NCBI GenBank assembly: GCA_024349245.1
Contig: JALDNG010000553.1
Coordinates: 1-64,000 of the forward strand
Direction of reading: 5' to 3'
DNA: 64,000 nucleotides
DNA from: Neodontobutis hainanensis
Taxonomy: Eukaryota > Chordata > Actinopteri > Gobiiformes > Odontobutidae
Under the pieces are notes generated by a model. It was not told the DNA's origin, did no database searches, and saw only the letters and a program-made list of their open reading frames with translations. This document shows, piece by piece, positions 24,701 to 37,365 of the stretch (positions within the stretch are counted from its first letter, which is position 1; each line of letters begins with the position of its first letter). Both the position numbers and the translations under genes were made by a program.

Positions 24701-24806
24701 CATCAGGCTCCAAGAACCAGCCTCCATCATCCAGCCTCTAACATCCGCCTCCAGCTTTCAGCCTTAAGCCTCCAGCTTTTAATCTCTAGCCTTCAGCCTC
24801 CAACAT
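21734..24806. repeat. Gene-derived satellite, block 2
   Basis: Short units (CCTCTAACATCAGGCTCCAG and variants) are organised into longer units, each headed by the gene-derived module: CCCCAAAAA, TCTCCACTAGACTCTCTTC, TATAAATATTG, ATGAATTTTAACTG, CTTCTTTTAATAG, CAGTCTGCCTCAGCTTC. Module heads lie near 22180, 22832, 23440 and 24490. Between them is a second recurring block beginning AAATACCACCTTC and CACAGTGTCCATTCCATC. The frames through the array (for example 23474..23911) are repeat-derived, rich in Pro, Ser and Gln. Confidence 0.92.
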
Positions 24807-24811
24807 TAAGG

Positions 24812-25155
24812 TGTCAGGAACACAACTTTTCAGGAACGGCAGGACTCACGATGCAGACCCACACAAGGGAGATGGTTCAAAGGTTTTAATTCAAACACAC
24901 AAGGAAACAACAAACTTGAGGATTCAACTTGAAAATACAATCCAGCACCGGACAGGGGAAAGCACACAGACTATAAAGGGAACACAATGAGACACAGGTG
25001 GAGCACATTAAGGGTGGAGCAGGCAATCACAAAAGGAGGGAAAGACACAAGGGCAGGAAGGCAATCTGACATTCAGGCAGGGGTGAGACACTTCACAATA
25101 AGACACAGGAAGTAAACTACAAAACATACAACAGACACGAGGTTGGGACATGACA
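24812..25155 (-). repeat. 3' LTR of the compact element
   Basis: 344 bp with TG...CA ends (TGTCAGGAAC ... ACATGACA on the + strand). Near-identical to 26449..26805, which has an extra 12-13 bp internal duplication. Confidence 0.9.
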
Positions 25156-25158
25156 GTA

Positions 25159-25170
25159 CCCCCCCCTTAA
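25159..25170 (-). promoter_or_regulatory. Polypurine tract
   Basis: The - strand reads TTAAGGGGGGGG then TAC immediately before the 3' LTR. This is the usual primer for plus-strand DNA synthesis in LTR elements, and it also overlaps the stop codon of the ORF. Confidence 0.75.
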
Positions 25171-26429
25171 AGGCCGACACCGGGCGGCCAAAAACCTCTG
25201 TGGACAGAGACAGAACAGTGTCCAGAATGAAGTCCGGGTCCAAACACCAGCCCCAACATCGCACCCCGTACATGATCGGAGGGGTGGAGGGGATCCGGAG
25301 ACAGGGCACCGAGAACGACGGGCATCGGCACGGGAACCGGTTGAACAGACATGGGCGGGGCAGGGTCCGGCGGGGCAGGAGCAGGGTCCGGCGGGGCAGG
25401 AGCAGGGTCCGGCGGGGCAGGAGCAGGAGCAGGGTCCGGCAAAGGCGGAGCAGGAGCAGGGTCCGGCGGAGGCGGAGCAGGAGCAGGGTCTGGCGGAGGC
25501 GGAGCAGGAGCAGGGTCAGGCGGAGAAGGGTCAGGCAGAGCAGGAGCAAGGTCAGGCGGAGCAGGAGCAGGGTCAGGCGGAGCAGGGTCCAGCGGGGCAG
25601 GAGCAGGCGGAGCAGGGGCAGGGGCAGGCCGAGCAGGATCAGGGTCAGACGGATCAAGGTCAGGATCTGGGACTGGCCCGGAAGGAGCTGGATCTGGGGC
25701 TGGCTCGGAAGGAGCTGGATCTGGGGCTGGCTCGGAAGGAGCTGGAGCTGGGACTGGCTCGGAAGGAGCTGGAGCTGGAGCTGGGACTGGCTCGGAAGGA
25801 GCTGGAGCTGGGACTGGCTCGGAAGGAGCTGGAGCTGGCGCTTGGACTGGCTCGGAAGGAGCTGGAGCTGGAGCTGGGACTGGCTCGGAAGGAGCTGGAG
25901 CTGGCTCGGAAGGAGCTGGAGCTGGAGCTGGGACTGGCTCGGAAAGAGCTGGAGCTGGCTCGGAAGGAGCTGAAGATGGGGTTGGAACTGGCTCTGGAGC
26001 TGAAGCAAACGGGGCAGAATCAGGCAGAGCTGAAGCAAACGGGGCAGAATCAGGCAGAGCTGAAGCAAACGGGGCAGAATCAGGCAGAGCTGAAGCAAAC
26101 GAGGCAGAATCAGGCGGAGCTGAAGCAGACGGGGCAGAATCAGGCGGAGCTGAAGCAGACGGGGCAGAATCAGGCGGAGCTGAAGCAGACGGGGCAGAAT
26201 CAGGAACCTGGTATGGGTCAACTACCTCCAGAAACACTGGTGAGGCCTTCCTCCCTTGCATCAGCTGCACTAACAAGTTCATCTGGGCTGATAGGCGAGA
26301 ATAGGCCTGTTCCCGGTTCCTAGCTGCCTCCTTCACCTCCTGGCGGAACGAGATGACCCGCTCCCCCATTTGGTGAAGGCGTTGACCGTGGTCTTGAAGG
26401 ACAACAAAAACCGGGTCCGCGGAGTCCAT
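25167..26429 (-). CDS. Gag-like ORF with Pro/Ala repeats
   Basis: 420 codons, uninterrupted, starting 20 bases after the 5' LTR at MDSADPVFVVLQDHGQRL. Residues 1-70 are a helical, coiled-coil-like N-terminus (RLHQMGERVISFRQEVKEAA) similar to the start of sushi-type Gag proteins. Residues about 80-340 are short repeats of the PDSAPSASA and SEPVPAPAPAP kinds. The last 60 residues are non-repetitive and end at the polypurine tract. There is no CCHC zinc knuckle and no enzyme domain, so this is a shortened Gag. Long open frames on the opposite strand (25351..26304) arise from the same GC-rich repeats and are shadows. An intact frame beside near-identical LTRs suggests a recent insertion. Confidence 0.7.
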   Translation of the reverse strand: MDSADPVFVVLQDHGQRLHQMGERVISFRQEVKEAARNREQAYSRLSAQMNLLVQLMQGRKASPVFLEVVDPYQVPDSAPSASAPPDSAPSASAPPDSAPSASAPPDSASFASALPDSAPFASALPDSAPFASALPDSAPFASAPEPVPTPSSAPSEPAPALSEPVPAPAPAPSEPAPAPSEPVPAPAPAPSEPVQAPAPAPSEPVPAPAPSEPVPAPAPAPSEPVPAPAPSEPAPDPAPSEPAPDPAPSGPVPDPDLDPSDPDPARPAPAPAPPAPAPLDPAPPDPAPAPPDLAPALPDPSPPDPAPAPPPPDPAPAPPPPDPAPAPPLPDPAPAPAPPDPAPAPPDPAPAPPDPAPPMSVQPVPVPMPVVLGALSPDPLHPSDHVRGAMLGLVFGPGLHSGHCSVSVHRGFWPPGVGL

Positions 26430-26437
26430 AATTCTGG

Positions 26438-26447
26438 CTGGATTGTA
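26438..26447 (-). promoter_or_regulatory. Self-priming-type primer site (candidate)
   Basis: One base after the 5' LTR the - strand reads TACAATCCAG. Its exact complement, CTGGATTGTA, lies in the LTR at 26595..26586 (- strand), about 30 bases downstream of a TATA-like TTTATAG at 26627..26621, where transcription should start. This is the arrangement of Tf1/sushi elements, in which the RNA 5' end folds back to prime reverse transcription. Confidence 0.6.
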
Positions 26448-26448
26448 C

Positions 26449-26805
26449 TGTCAGGAACACAACTTTTCAGGAACGGCAGGACTCACGGTGCAGACCCACA
26501 CAAGGGAGATGGTTCAAAGGTTTTAATTCAAACACACAAGGAAACAACAAACTTGAGGAGTCAACTTGAGGATTCAACTTGAAAATACAATCCAGCACCG
26601 GACAGGGGAAAGCACACAGACTATAAAGGGAACACAATGAGACACAGGTGGAGCACATTAAGGGTGGAGCAGGATATCACAAAAGGAGGGAAAGACACAA
26701 GGGCAGGAAGGCAATCTGATATTCAGGCAGGGGTGAGACACTTCACAATAAGACACAGGAAGTAAACTACAAAACATACAACAGACACGAGGTTGGGACA
26801 TGACA
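26449..26805 (-). repeat. 5' LTR of the compact element
   Basis: 357 bp with TG...CA ends and a near-identical partner at 24812..25155. It carries the candidate TATA box (26621..26627) and predicted RNA start (about 26595). Confidence 0.9.
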
Positions 26806-26810
26806 TAAGG

Positions 26811-29800
26811 CTCCAGCCTCCATCTTCCAACATCAGCCTCCCATCTCTAATATCAGCCTCCAGTCTCCAGCCTCCACATCAGCCTCCTATCTCTAACATC
26901 AGCCTCCCTCCTCCAGGCTCCATCCTCCAGCCTCCAGCCTCTAACATCAGGCTCCCTTCTCCAGGCTCCATCCTCTATCCTCTAACCTCTAACAACAGGT
27001 TTCAGCATCCAGCCTCCAGCCTCCAGGCTTCAGCCTCCAGCCTCCAGCCTCTAACATCAGGCTCCAGCCTCTCTCCCAACATCCTCCAGCTTCCAGCCTC
27101 CAGCCTCCAGCCTCCAACATCACCTCCAGCTTCTAACATCAGGCTCCAGCCTCTAACATCAGGCTCCTGCCTCAGCCTCTAACATCACCTCAATCCTCTA
27201 ACATCAGGCTCCAGCTTCCAGTCTCAATCCATCAGCTTCTAGCCTCCAGCCTCCACCCTCCAGTCTCCAGCCTCTGTCTTCAGGCTCCAAGAACCATCCT
27301 CCAGCCTCATTCTTCTAACATCCACCTCCAGCTTTCAGCCTTAAGCTTCCAGCTTTCAATCTCCAGCCTCCAGCCTCCAACATCAGCCTCCAATCTCTAA
27401 CATCAGCCTTCCTCCTCCAGGCTCCATCCTCCAGCCTCCAGTCTCTAACATCAGGCTCCCTTCTCCAGGCTCCACCCTCTATCCTCTAACCTCTAACAAC
27501 AGGTTTCAGCATCCAGCCTCCATCCTCTAGCCTGCAGTCTTCAGCCTCCAGCCTCCAACATCACCTCCAGCCTCCAACATCAGGCCTCAAACCTCCAGCC
27601 TCTAACATCAGGCTCCAGCCTCCAGCCTCTAACATCAGGCTCCAGCACCAAATACCACCTTCCTCCTGCCTCACAGTGTCCAATCCATCAACAGCTTCCA
27701 CCTCCAGCCCTAAAAACTCTCCACTAGACTCTCTTCTTTATAAATATTGTATGTAGTTCAAAGCATCCATTAAATGAATTTTAACTGTATTTTTCTTCTT
27801 TTAATAGAAATAATTGTTAAGTCCAGCTGCATCACCTCTAACAGTCTGCCTCAGCTTTAGCCTCTAACATCACCTCCATCCTCTAACATCAGGCTCCAGC
27901 CTCTAACATCATGCTTCTGCCTACAGCCTCTAACATCACCTCCATCCTCTAACATCAGGCTCCAGCCTCCATCCTCTAACATCACCTCCAATCTCTAAAA
28001 TCAACCTTCCTCCTTCATACTCCAGCCTCCAGCCTCTAACATCAGACTCCTTCGTCCAGTCTCCATCCTTCATCCTCTATCCTCTAACAACAGGTTTCAG
28101 CATCCAGCCTCCATCCTCTTGCCTCCAGTCTTCAGCCTCCAGTCTCTAACATCACCTCCAGCCTCTAACATCAGGCTCCAGCATCAAATACCACCTTCTT
28201 CTTTCCTCACAGTGTCCATTCCATCAACAGCTTCCACCTCCAGCCTCCAGCTTCCAGCCTCTAACATCAGGCTCCATCCTCCAGCCTCTAGCCTCTAGCT
28301 TCCAGTCTGCAGCCTCTAAGATCAGGCTCCAGCACCAAATACCACCTTCGTCCTGCCTCACAGTGTCCATTCCATCGACAGCTTTCACCACCAAGCATTA
28401 CCTCAAGCCTCTTACATCAGGCTCCAGCCTCTAACATCAGGCTCCAGCCTCTAATATCAGGCTCCAGCACCAAATACCACCTTCCTCCTGCCTCACAGTG
28501 TCCAATCCATCAACATTTTCCACCTTCAGCCTCCAACTTCCAGCCTCCAGCCCCAATAACTCTCCACTAGACTCTCTTCTTTATAAATATTGTATGTAGT
28601 TCAGAACATCCATTAAATTAATTTTAACTGTATTTGTCTTCTTTTAATAGAAATAATTGTTAAGTCCAGCTGCATCACCTCTAACAGTCTGCCTCAGCTT
28701 CAGCCTCTAACATCACCTCCAGCCTCTAACATCAGGCTCCAGCCTCCAGTCTCAATCCTCCAGCTTCTAGCCTCCAGCCTCCAGCCTCTATCTTCAGGCT
28801 CCAAGAACCATCCTCCAGCCTCATTCTTCTAACATCCACCTCCAGCTTTCAGCCTTAAGCTTCCAGCTTTCAATCTCCAGCCTCCAGCCTCCAACATCAG
28901 CCTCCAATCTCTAACATCAGCCTTCCTCCTCCAGGCTCCATCCTCCAGCCTCCAGCCTCTAACATCAGGCTCCCTTCTCCAGGCTCCATCCTCTATCCTC
29001 TAACCTCTAACAACAGCTTTCAGCATCCAGCCTCCATTCTCTTGCCTTCAGTCTTCAGCCTCCAGTCTCTAACATCCAGCCTCCAGTCTTCAGCCTCTAA
29101 CATCACCTCCAGCCTCCAACATCAGGCTCCAGCCTCCAGCCTCTAACATCACCTCCAGCCTCTAACATCAGGCTCCAGCCTCTAACATCATGCTCCTGCC
29201 TCCAGCCTCTAACATCAGGCTCCAGCCTACAGCCTCTAACATCACCTCAATCCTCTAAAAACAGGCTCCAGCCTCCAGCCTCTAACATCAGACTCCTTCG
29301 TCCAGCCTCCATCCTTGATCCTCTATCCTCTAACAACACGTTTCAGCATCCAGCCTCCATCCTCTTGCCTTCAGTCTTCAGCCTCCAGTCTCTAACATCC
29401 AGCCTCCAGTCTTCAGCCTCCAGCCTCTAACATCACCTCCAGCCTCTAACATCAGGGTCCAGCCTCTAACATCAGGCTCCAGCATCAAATACCACCTTCT
29501 TCTTGCCTCACAGTGTCCATTCCATCAACAGCTTCCACCTCCAGCCTCCAGCTTCCAGCCTCTAACATCAGGCTCCATCCTCCATCCTCTAGCCTCTAGC
29601 TTCCAGTCTTCAGCCTCTAACATCAGGCTCCAGCCTCTAACATCAGGGTCCAGCCTCTACATCAGGCAGCCTCTAACATCAGGCTCCAGCACCAAATACC
29701 ACCTTCCTCCTGCCTCACAGTGTCCAATCCATCAACATTTTCCACCTCCAGCCCCAATAACTCTCCACTAGACTCTCTTCTTTATAAATATTGTATGTAG

Positions 29801-32800
29801 TTCAGAACATCCAAAAAATGAATTTTAACTGTATTTTTCTTCTTTTAATAGAAATAATTGTTAAGTCCAGCTGCATCACCTCTAACAGTCTGCCTCAGCT
29901 TCAGCCTCTAACATCATGCTCCTGCCTCCAGCCTCCAACATCAGGCTCCAGCCTACAGCCTCTAACATCACCTCCATCCTCTAACATCAGACTCCATTCT
30001 CCAGCCTCTAACATCACCTCCATCCTCCAACATCAGCCTCCAATCTCTAAAATCAGCCTTCCTCCTCCATGCTCCATCCTCCAGGCTCCAGCCTCTAACA
30101 TCAGACTCCTTCGTCCAGGCTCCATCCTTCATCCTCTATCCTCTAACAACAGGTTTCAGCATCCAGCCTCCATCCTCTTGCCTTCAGTCTTCAGCCTCCA
30201 GTCTCTAACATCCAGCCTCCAGTCTTCAGCCTCCAGCCTCTAACATCACCTCCAGCCTCCAACATCAGGCTCCAGCCTCCAGCCTCTAACATCACCTCCA
30301 GCCTCTAACATCAGGCTCCAGCATCAAATACCAGGCCTTCCTGCCTCAGCCTCACAGCTTTCACCTAAATCCTCTAACATCAGGCTCCAGCTCCAGTCTC
30401 AATCCATCAGCTCCAGCCTCTAACATCAGGCTCCAGCACCAAATACTACCTTCGCCTCTGCCTCACAGTGTCCATTCCATCGACAGCTTTCACCACCAAG
30501 CATTACCTCAAGCTCTTACATCAGGCTCCAGCCTCCAACATCAGGCTCCAGCACCAAATACCACCTTCCTCCTGCCTTACAGTGTCCATCAACATTTTCC
30601 AGCCTCCAGCCTCTAACATCAGGCTCCAGCCTCCATAGACTCTCTTCTTTATAAATAATGTATGTAGTTCAGAACATCCATTAAATAAATTTTAACTGTA
30701 TTTTTCTTCTTTTAATAGAAATAATTGTTAAATCCAGCTGCATCACCTCTAACAGTCTGCCTCAGCTTCAGCCTCTAACATCAGGCTCCAGCCTCCAACA
30801 TCAGGCTCCAGCCTACAGCCTCTAACATCACCTCCATTCTCTAACATCAGACTCCATTCCAAGCCTCTAACATCAGGCTCCAGCCTCTTACATCAGGCTC
30901 CAGCCTCTAACATCAGGCTCCAGCCTCCAGCCTCTAACATCACCTCCAGCCTCTAACATCAGGCTCCAGCCTCCAGCCTCTAACATCACCTCCATCCTCT
31001 AACATCAGCCTCCAGCCTCTAACATCAGGCTCCAGCAGCCTCCCTCAGTCTGCCTAACATCCAGCCTCCAGTCTTCAGCCTCCAGCCTCTAACATCACCT
31101 CCAGCCTCTAACATCAGGCTCCAGCCTCTAACATCAGGCTCCAGCATCAAATACCACCTTCTCCTGCCTCACAGTGTCCATTCCATCAACAGCTTCCACC
31201 TCCAGCCTCCAGCTTCCAGGCTCCAGCTCCATCCTCCAACTAGACTCTCTTTTTTATAAATATTGTATGTAGTTCAAAACATCCATTAAATGAATTTTAA
31301 CTGTATTTTTCTTCTTTTAATAGAAATAATTGTTAAGTCCAGCTGCATCACCTCTAACAGTCTGCCTCAGCTTCAGCCTCTAACATCACCTCCATCCTCT
31401 AACATCAGGCTCCAGCCTCCAGCCTCTATCTTCAGGCTCCAAGAACCATCCTCCAGCCTCATTCTTCTAACATCCACCTCCAGCTTTCAGCCTTAAGCTT
31501 CCAGCTTTCAATCTCCAGCCTCCAGCCTCCAACATCAGCCTCCAATCTCTAACATCAGCCTTCCTCCTCCAGGCTCCATCCTCCAGCCTCCAGCCTCTAA
31601 CATCAAGCTCCCTTCTCCAGGCTCCATCCTCTATCCTCTAACCTCTAACAACAGCTTTCAGCATCCAGCCTCCATTCTCTTGCCTTCAGTCTTCAGCCTC
31701 CAGTCTCTAACATCCAGCCTCCAGTCTTCAGCCTCTAACATCACCTCCAGCCTCCAACATCAGGCTCCAGCCTCCAGCCTCTAACATCACCTCCAGCCTC
31801 TAACATCAGGCTCCAGCCTCTAACATCATGCTCCTGCCTCCAGCCTCTAACATCAGGCTCCAGCCTACAGCCTCTAACATCACCTCCATCCTCTAACATC
31901 AGGCTCCAGCCTCCAGCCTCTAACATCACCTCCATCCGCCAAAATCAGCCTCCAATCTCTAAAATCAGCCTTCCTCCTCCATGCTCCATCCTCCAGCCTC
32001 CAGCCTCTAACATCAGACTCCTTCGTCCAGCTTCCATCCTTCATCCTCTATCCTCTAACAACACGTTTCAGCATCCAGCCTCCATCCTCTTGCCTTCAGT
32101 CTTCAGCCTCCAGTCTCTAACATCCAGCCTCCAGTCTTCAGCCTCCAGCCTCTAACATCAGGCTCCAGCCTACAGCCTCTAACATCACCTCCAGCCTCCA
32201 ACATCAGGCTCCAGCCTCCAGCCTCTAACATCACCTCCAGCCTCTAACATCAGGCTCCAGCATCAAATACCTCCTTCGTCCTGCCTCACAGTGTCCATTC
32301 CATCGACAGCTTTCACCACCAAGCATCACCTCAAGCCTCTTACATCAGGCTCCAGCCTCTAACATCAGGCTCCAGCACCAAATACTACCTTCGTCCTGCC
32401 TCACAGTGTCCATTCCATCGACAGCTTTCACCACCAAGCATTACCTCAAGCCTCTTACATCAGGCTCCAGCCTCTAACATCAGGCTCCAGCACCAAATAC
32501 CACCTTCCTCCTGCCTCACAGTGTCCAATCCATCAACAGCTACCACCTCCAGCCTCCAGCTTCCAGCCTCTAGCTTCCAGCCCCCAGCCCCAAAAACTCT
32601 CCACTAGACTCTCTTCTTTATAAATATTGTATGTAGTTCAGAACATCCAAAAAATTAATTTTAACTGTATTTTTCTTCTTTTAATAGAAATAATTGTTAA
32701 GTCCAGCTGCATCACCTCTAACAGTCTGCCTCAGCTTCAGCCTCTAACATCATGCTCCTGCCTCCAGCCTCCAACATCAGGCTCCAGCCTACAGCCTCTA

Positions 32801-35800
32801 ACATCACCTCCATCCTCCAACATCAGCCTCCAATCTCTAAAATCAGCCTTCCTCCTCCATGCTCCATCCTCCAGGCTCCAGCCTCTAACATCAGACTCCT
32901 TCGTCCAGGCTCCATCCTTCATCCTCTATCCTCTAACAACAGGTTTCAGCATCCAGCCTCCATCCTCTTGCCTTCAGTCTTCAGCCTCCAGTCTCTAACA
33001 TCCAGCCTCCAGTCTTCAGCCTCCAGCCTCTAACATCACCTCCAGCCTCTAACATCAGGCTCCAGCATCAAATACCACCTTCTTCTTGCCTCACAGTGTC
33101 CATTCCATCAACAGCTTCCACCTCCAGCCTCCAGCTTCCAGCCTCTAACATCAGGCTCCATCCTCCAGCCTCTAGCTTCCAGTCTTCAGCCTCTAACATC
33201 AGGCTCCAGCCTCTAACATCAGGGTCCAGCCTCTAACATCAGGCTCCAGCATCAAATACCACCTTCTTCTTGCCTTACAGTGTCCATTCCATCAACAGCT
33301 TCCAGCCTCTAACATCAGGCTCCATCCTCCATCCTCTAGCCTCTAGCTTCCAGTCTTCAGCCTCTAACATCAGGCTCCAGCCTCTAACATCAGGCTCCAG
33401 CACCAAATACTACCTTCGTCCTGCCTCACAGTGTCCATTCCATCGACAGCTTTCACCACCAAGCATTACCTCAAGCCTCTAACATCAGGCTCCAGCACCA
33501 AATACCACCTTCCTCCTGCCTCACAGTGTCCAATCCATCAACATTTTCCACCTCCAGCCTCCAACTTCCAGCCTTCAGCCCCAATAACTCTCCACTAGAC
33601 TCTCTTCTTTATAAATATTGTATGTAGTTCAGAACATCCATTAAATGAATTTTAACTGTATTTTTCTTCTTTTAATAGAAATAATTGTTAAGTCCAGCTG
33701 CATCACCTCTAACAGTCTGCCTCAGCTTCAGCCTCTAACATCACCTCCATCCTCTAACATCATGCTCCTGCCTCCAGCCTCCAACATCAGGCTCCTGCCT
33801 ACAGCCTCTAACATCACCTCCATCCTCTAACATCAGGCTCCAGCCTCCAGCCTCTAACATCAGACTCCTTCGTCCAGGCTCCATCCTCCATCCTCTTGCC
33901 TTCAGTCTTCAGCCTCCAGTCTCTAACATCCAGCCTCCAGTCTTCAGCCTCCAGCCTCTAACATCACCTCCAGCCTCTAACATCACCTCCAGCCTCTAAC
34001 ATCAGGCTCCAGCATCAAATACCACCTTCTTCTTGCCTCACAGTGTCCATTCCATCAACAGCTTCCACCTCCAGCCTCCAGTCTTCAGCCTCTAACATCA
34101 GGCTCCAGCCTCTAACATCAGGCTCCAGCCTCTAACATCAGGCTCCAGCACCAAATACCACCTTCGTCCTGCCTCACAGTGTCCATTCCATCGACAGCTT
34201 TCACCACCAAGCATCACCTCAAGCCTCTAACATCAGGCTCCAGCACCAAATACCACCTTCCTCCTGCCTTACAGTGTCCAATCCATCAACAGCTTCCACC
34301 TCCAGCCTCCAGCTTCCAGCCTCCAGCCCCAAAACTCTCCACTAGACTCTCTTCTTTATAAATAATGTATGTAGTTCAAAACATCCATTAAATAAATTTT
34401 AACTGTATTTTTCTTCTTTTAATAGAAATAATTGTTAAATCCAGCTGCATCACCTCTAACAGTCTGCCTCAGCTTCAGCCTCTAACATCAGGCTCCAGCC
34501 TTTAACATCAGGCTCCAGTACCAAATACCACCTTCGTCCTTCCTCACAGTGTCCATTCCATCGACAGCTTTCACCACCAAGCATCACCTCAAGCCTCTTA
34601 CATCAGGCTCCAGCCTCTTACATCAGGCTCCAGCCTCTAACATCAGGCTCCAGCCTCCAGCCTCTAACATCACCTCCAGCCTCTAACATCAGGCTCCAGC
34701 CTCCAGCCTCTAACATCACCTCCATCCTCTAACATCAGGCTCCAGCCTTTTACATCAGGCTCCAGCACAAAATACCACCTTCCTCCTGCCTCACATTGTC
34801 CAATCCATCAACAGCTTCCACCTCCAGCCTCTAACATCACCTCCATCCTCTAACATCAGCCTCCAGCCTCTAACATCAGGCTCCAGCCTCCAGCCTCTAA
34901 CATCAGGCTCCAGCCTCCAGCCTCTGACATCACCTCCATCCTCTAACATCAGGCTCAAGCCTCTTACATCAGGCTCCAGCACAAAATACCACCTTCCTCC
35001 TTCCTCACAGTGTCCAATCCATCAACAGCTACCACCTCCAGCCTCCATCTTCCAGCCTCTAGCTTCCAGCCCCCAGCCCCAAAAACTCTCCACTAGACTC
35101 TCTTTTTTATAAATATTGTATGTAGTTCAAAACATCCATTAAATGAATTTTAACTGTATTTTTCTTCTTTTAATAGAAATAATTGTTAAGTCCAGCTGCA
35201 TCACCTCTAACAGTCTGCCTCAGCTTCAGCCTCTAACATCACCTCCATCCTCTAACATCAGGCTCCAGCCTCCAGCCTCAATCTCTCAGCTCCAGCTCCA
35301 TCCTCCAGCCTCCAGCCTCTAACATCAGACTCCTCCAGCTCCATCCTTCATCCTCTATCCTCTAACAACAGCTTTCAGCTCCAGCCTCCATCCTCTTGCC
35401 TTCAGTCTTCAGCCTCAGTCTTCAGCCTCCAGCCTCTAACATCACCTCCAGCCTCCAACATCAGGCTCCAGCCTCCAGCCTCTAACATCACCTCCAGCCT
35501 CTAACATCAGGCTCCAGCCTCTAACATCAGGCTCAGCACCTCCACCTTCCTCCAGCCTCCATTCCATCCAGCCTCAGTCTTCAGCCACCAACATCACCTC
35601 CAGCCTCAACATCAGGCTCCAGCCTCTAACATCAGGCTCCAGCACCAAATACCACCTCTCCTGCCTCACAGTGTCCATTCCATCCAGCTTCACCACCAAC
35701 ATCACCTCAGCCTCTAACATCAGGCTCCAGCCTCTAACATCAGGCTCCAGCCTCCAGCCTCTAACATCAGGCTCCAGCCATCCTCCAGCCTCACTCTAAC

Positions 35801-37360
35801 ATCACCTCCAGCTTTCAGCCAGCTTCCAGCTTTCAACTCCAGCCTCCAGCCTCCAACATCAGCCTCCAATCTCTAAAATCAGCCTTCCTCCTCCAGGCTC
35901 CATCCTCCAGCCTCCAGCCTCTAACATCAGGCTCTTCTCCAGCTCCATCCTCATCCTCTAACCTCTAACAACAGCTTTCATCCAGCCTCCATCTCTTGCC
36001 TTCAGTCTTCAGCCTCCAGTCTCTAACATCCAGCCTCCAGTCTTCAGCCTCTAACATCACCTCCAGCCTAACATCAGCTCCAGCCTAGCCTCTAACATCA
36101 CCTCCAGCCTCTAACATCAGGCTCCAGCCTCTAACATCAGGCTCCAGCCTCCAGCCTCTAACATCACCTCCATCAAAATCAGCCTCCAACCTAAATCAGC
36201 CTTCCTCCTCCAGTCCATCCTCCAGCCTCAGCTCTAACATCAGACTCCTTCTCAGCTTCCATCCTTCATCCTCTGCCTCTAACAATCTTCAGCATCCAGC
36301 CTCCATCCTCTTGCCTCAGTCTTCAGCCTCCAGTCTCTAACATCCTCAGCCTCAACATCACTCCAGCCTCCAGCCTAACATCACCTCCAGCCTCTAACAT
36401 CAGGCTCCAGCATCAAATACCTCCCTCCTGCCTCACAGTGTCCATCCATCCAGCTACCACCAACATCACCTCAAGCCTCTACATCAGGCTCCAGCCTCTA
36501 ACATCAGGCTCCAGCACCAAATACTACCTCTGCCTCACAGTGTCCTTCCTCCAGCTTTCACCACATACCTCAGCCTCACATCAGGCTCCAGCCTCTAACA
36601 TCAGGCTCCAGCACAAAATACCACCTTCCTCCTGCCTCACAGTGTCCAATCCATCAACATTTTCCACCTCAGCCTAGCTTCAGCCTCAGCCCCAAAACTC
36701 TCCACTAGACTCTCTTCTTTATAAATATTGTATGTAGTTCAAAACATCCATTAAATGAATTTTAACTGTATTTTTCTTCTTTTAATAGAAATAATTGTTA
36801 AGTCCAGCTGCATCACCTCTAACAGTCTGCCTCAGCTTCAGCCTCTAACATCACCTCCATCCTCTAACATCAGTTTCTCCTCAAGTCTCAATCCTCCAGC
36901 TTCAGCCTCCAGCCTCAGCCTCCAGTCTCAGCCTCTTCTTGGCTCCAGAACCATCCTCAGCCTCATTCTTCTAACATCCACCTCCAGCTTTCAGCCTTAA
37001 GCTTCCAGCTTTCAATCTAGCCTCAGCCTCCAACATCAGCCTCCAATCTCTAACATCAGCCTTCCTCCTCCAGGCTCCATCCTCCAGCCTCTAACATCAG
37101 GCTCCCTTCTCAGGCTCCATCCTCTATCCTCTAACCTCTAACAACAGGTTTCAGCATCCAGCCTCCATCCTCTGCCTGCAGTCTTCAGCCTCCAGCCTAA
37201 CATCACCTCCAGCCTCAACATCAGGCTCCAGCCTTTAACATCAGGCTCCAGCACAAAATACCACTTTCCTCCTGCCTCACAGTGTCCAATCCATCAACAG
37301 CTTCCACCTCCAGCCCTAAAAACTCTCCACTAGACTCTCTTCTTTATAAATATTGTATGT
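26811..37360. repeat. Gene-derived satellite, block 3 (about 10.5 kb)
   Basis: Continuation of the array. Module heads lie near 27740, 28582, 29783, 30650, 31255, 32620, 33610, 34358, 35109, 36720 and 37345, so unit length varies between about 0.6 and 1.6 kb. Several larger stretches are near copies of each other, for example 29780..30300 and 32620..33050, indicating duplication of multi-module blocks. From about 30340 to 30600, and again from about 35270 to 37260, the sequence is peppered with small deletions relative to other units. There are no credible genes. Confidence 0.92.
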
Positions 37361-37365
37361 AGTTC

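Larger units (their letters stand above)
24807..26810 (-). mobile_element. Compact gag-only LTR retrotransposon (Tf1/sushi-like)
   Basis: A complete small LTR element on the - strand. It has 5-bp target duplications TAAGG (24807..24811 and 26806..26810), two LTRs, a primer-site candidate, one ORF and a polypurine tract. The internal part is only about 1.3 kb and has no protease, RT, RNase H or integrase, so it must be moved by another element. It is inserted in the satellite. Confidence 0.85.

Noticed and set aside
25351..26304. 317-codon and 276-codon + strand frames rich in Gly/Ala and Arg/Trp
   Set aside because: They are antisense to the gag-like ORF, whose GC-rich tandem repeats keep all frames open; no element or gene signal supports them.
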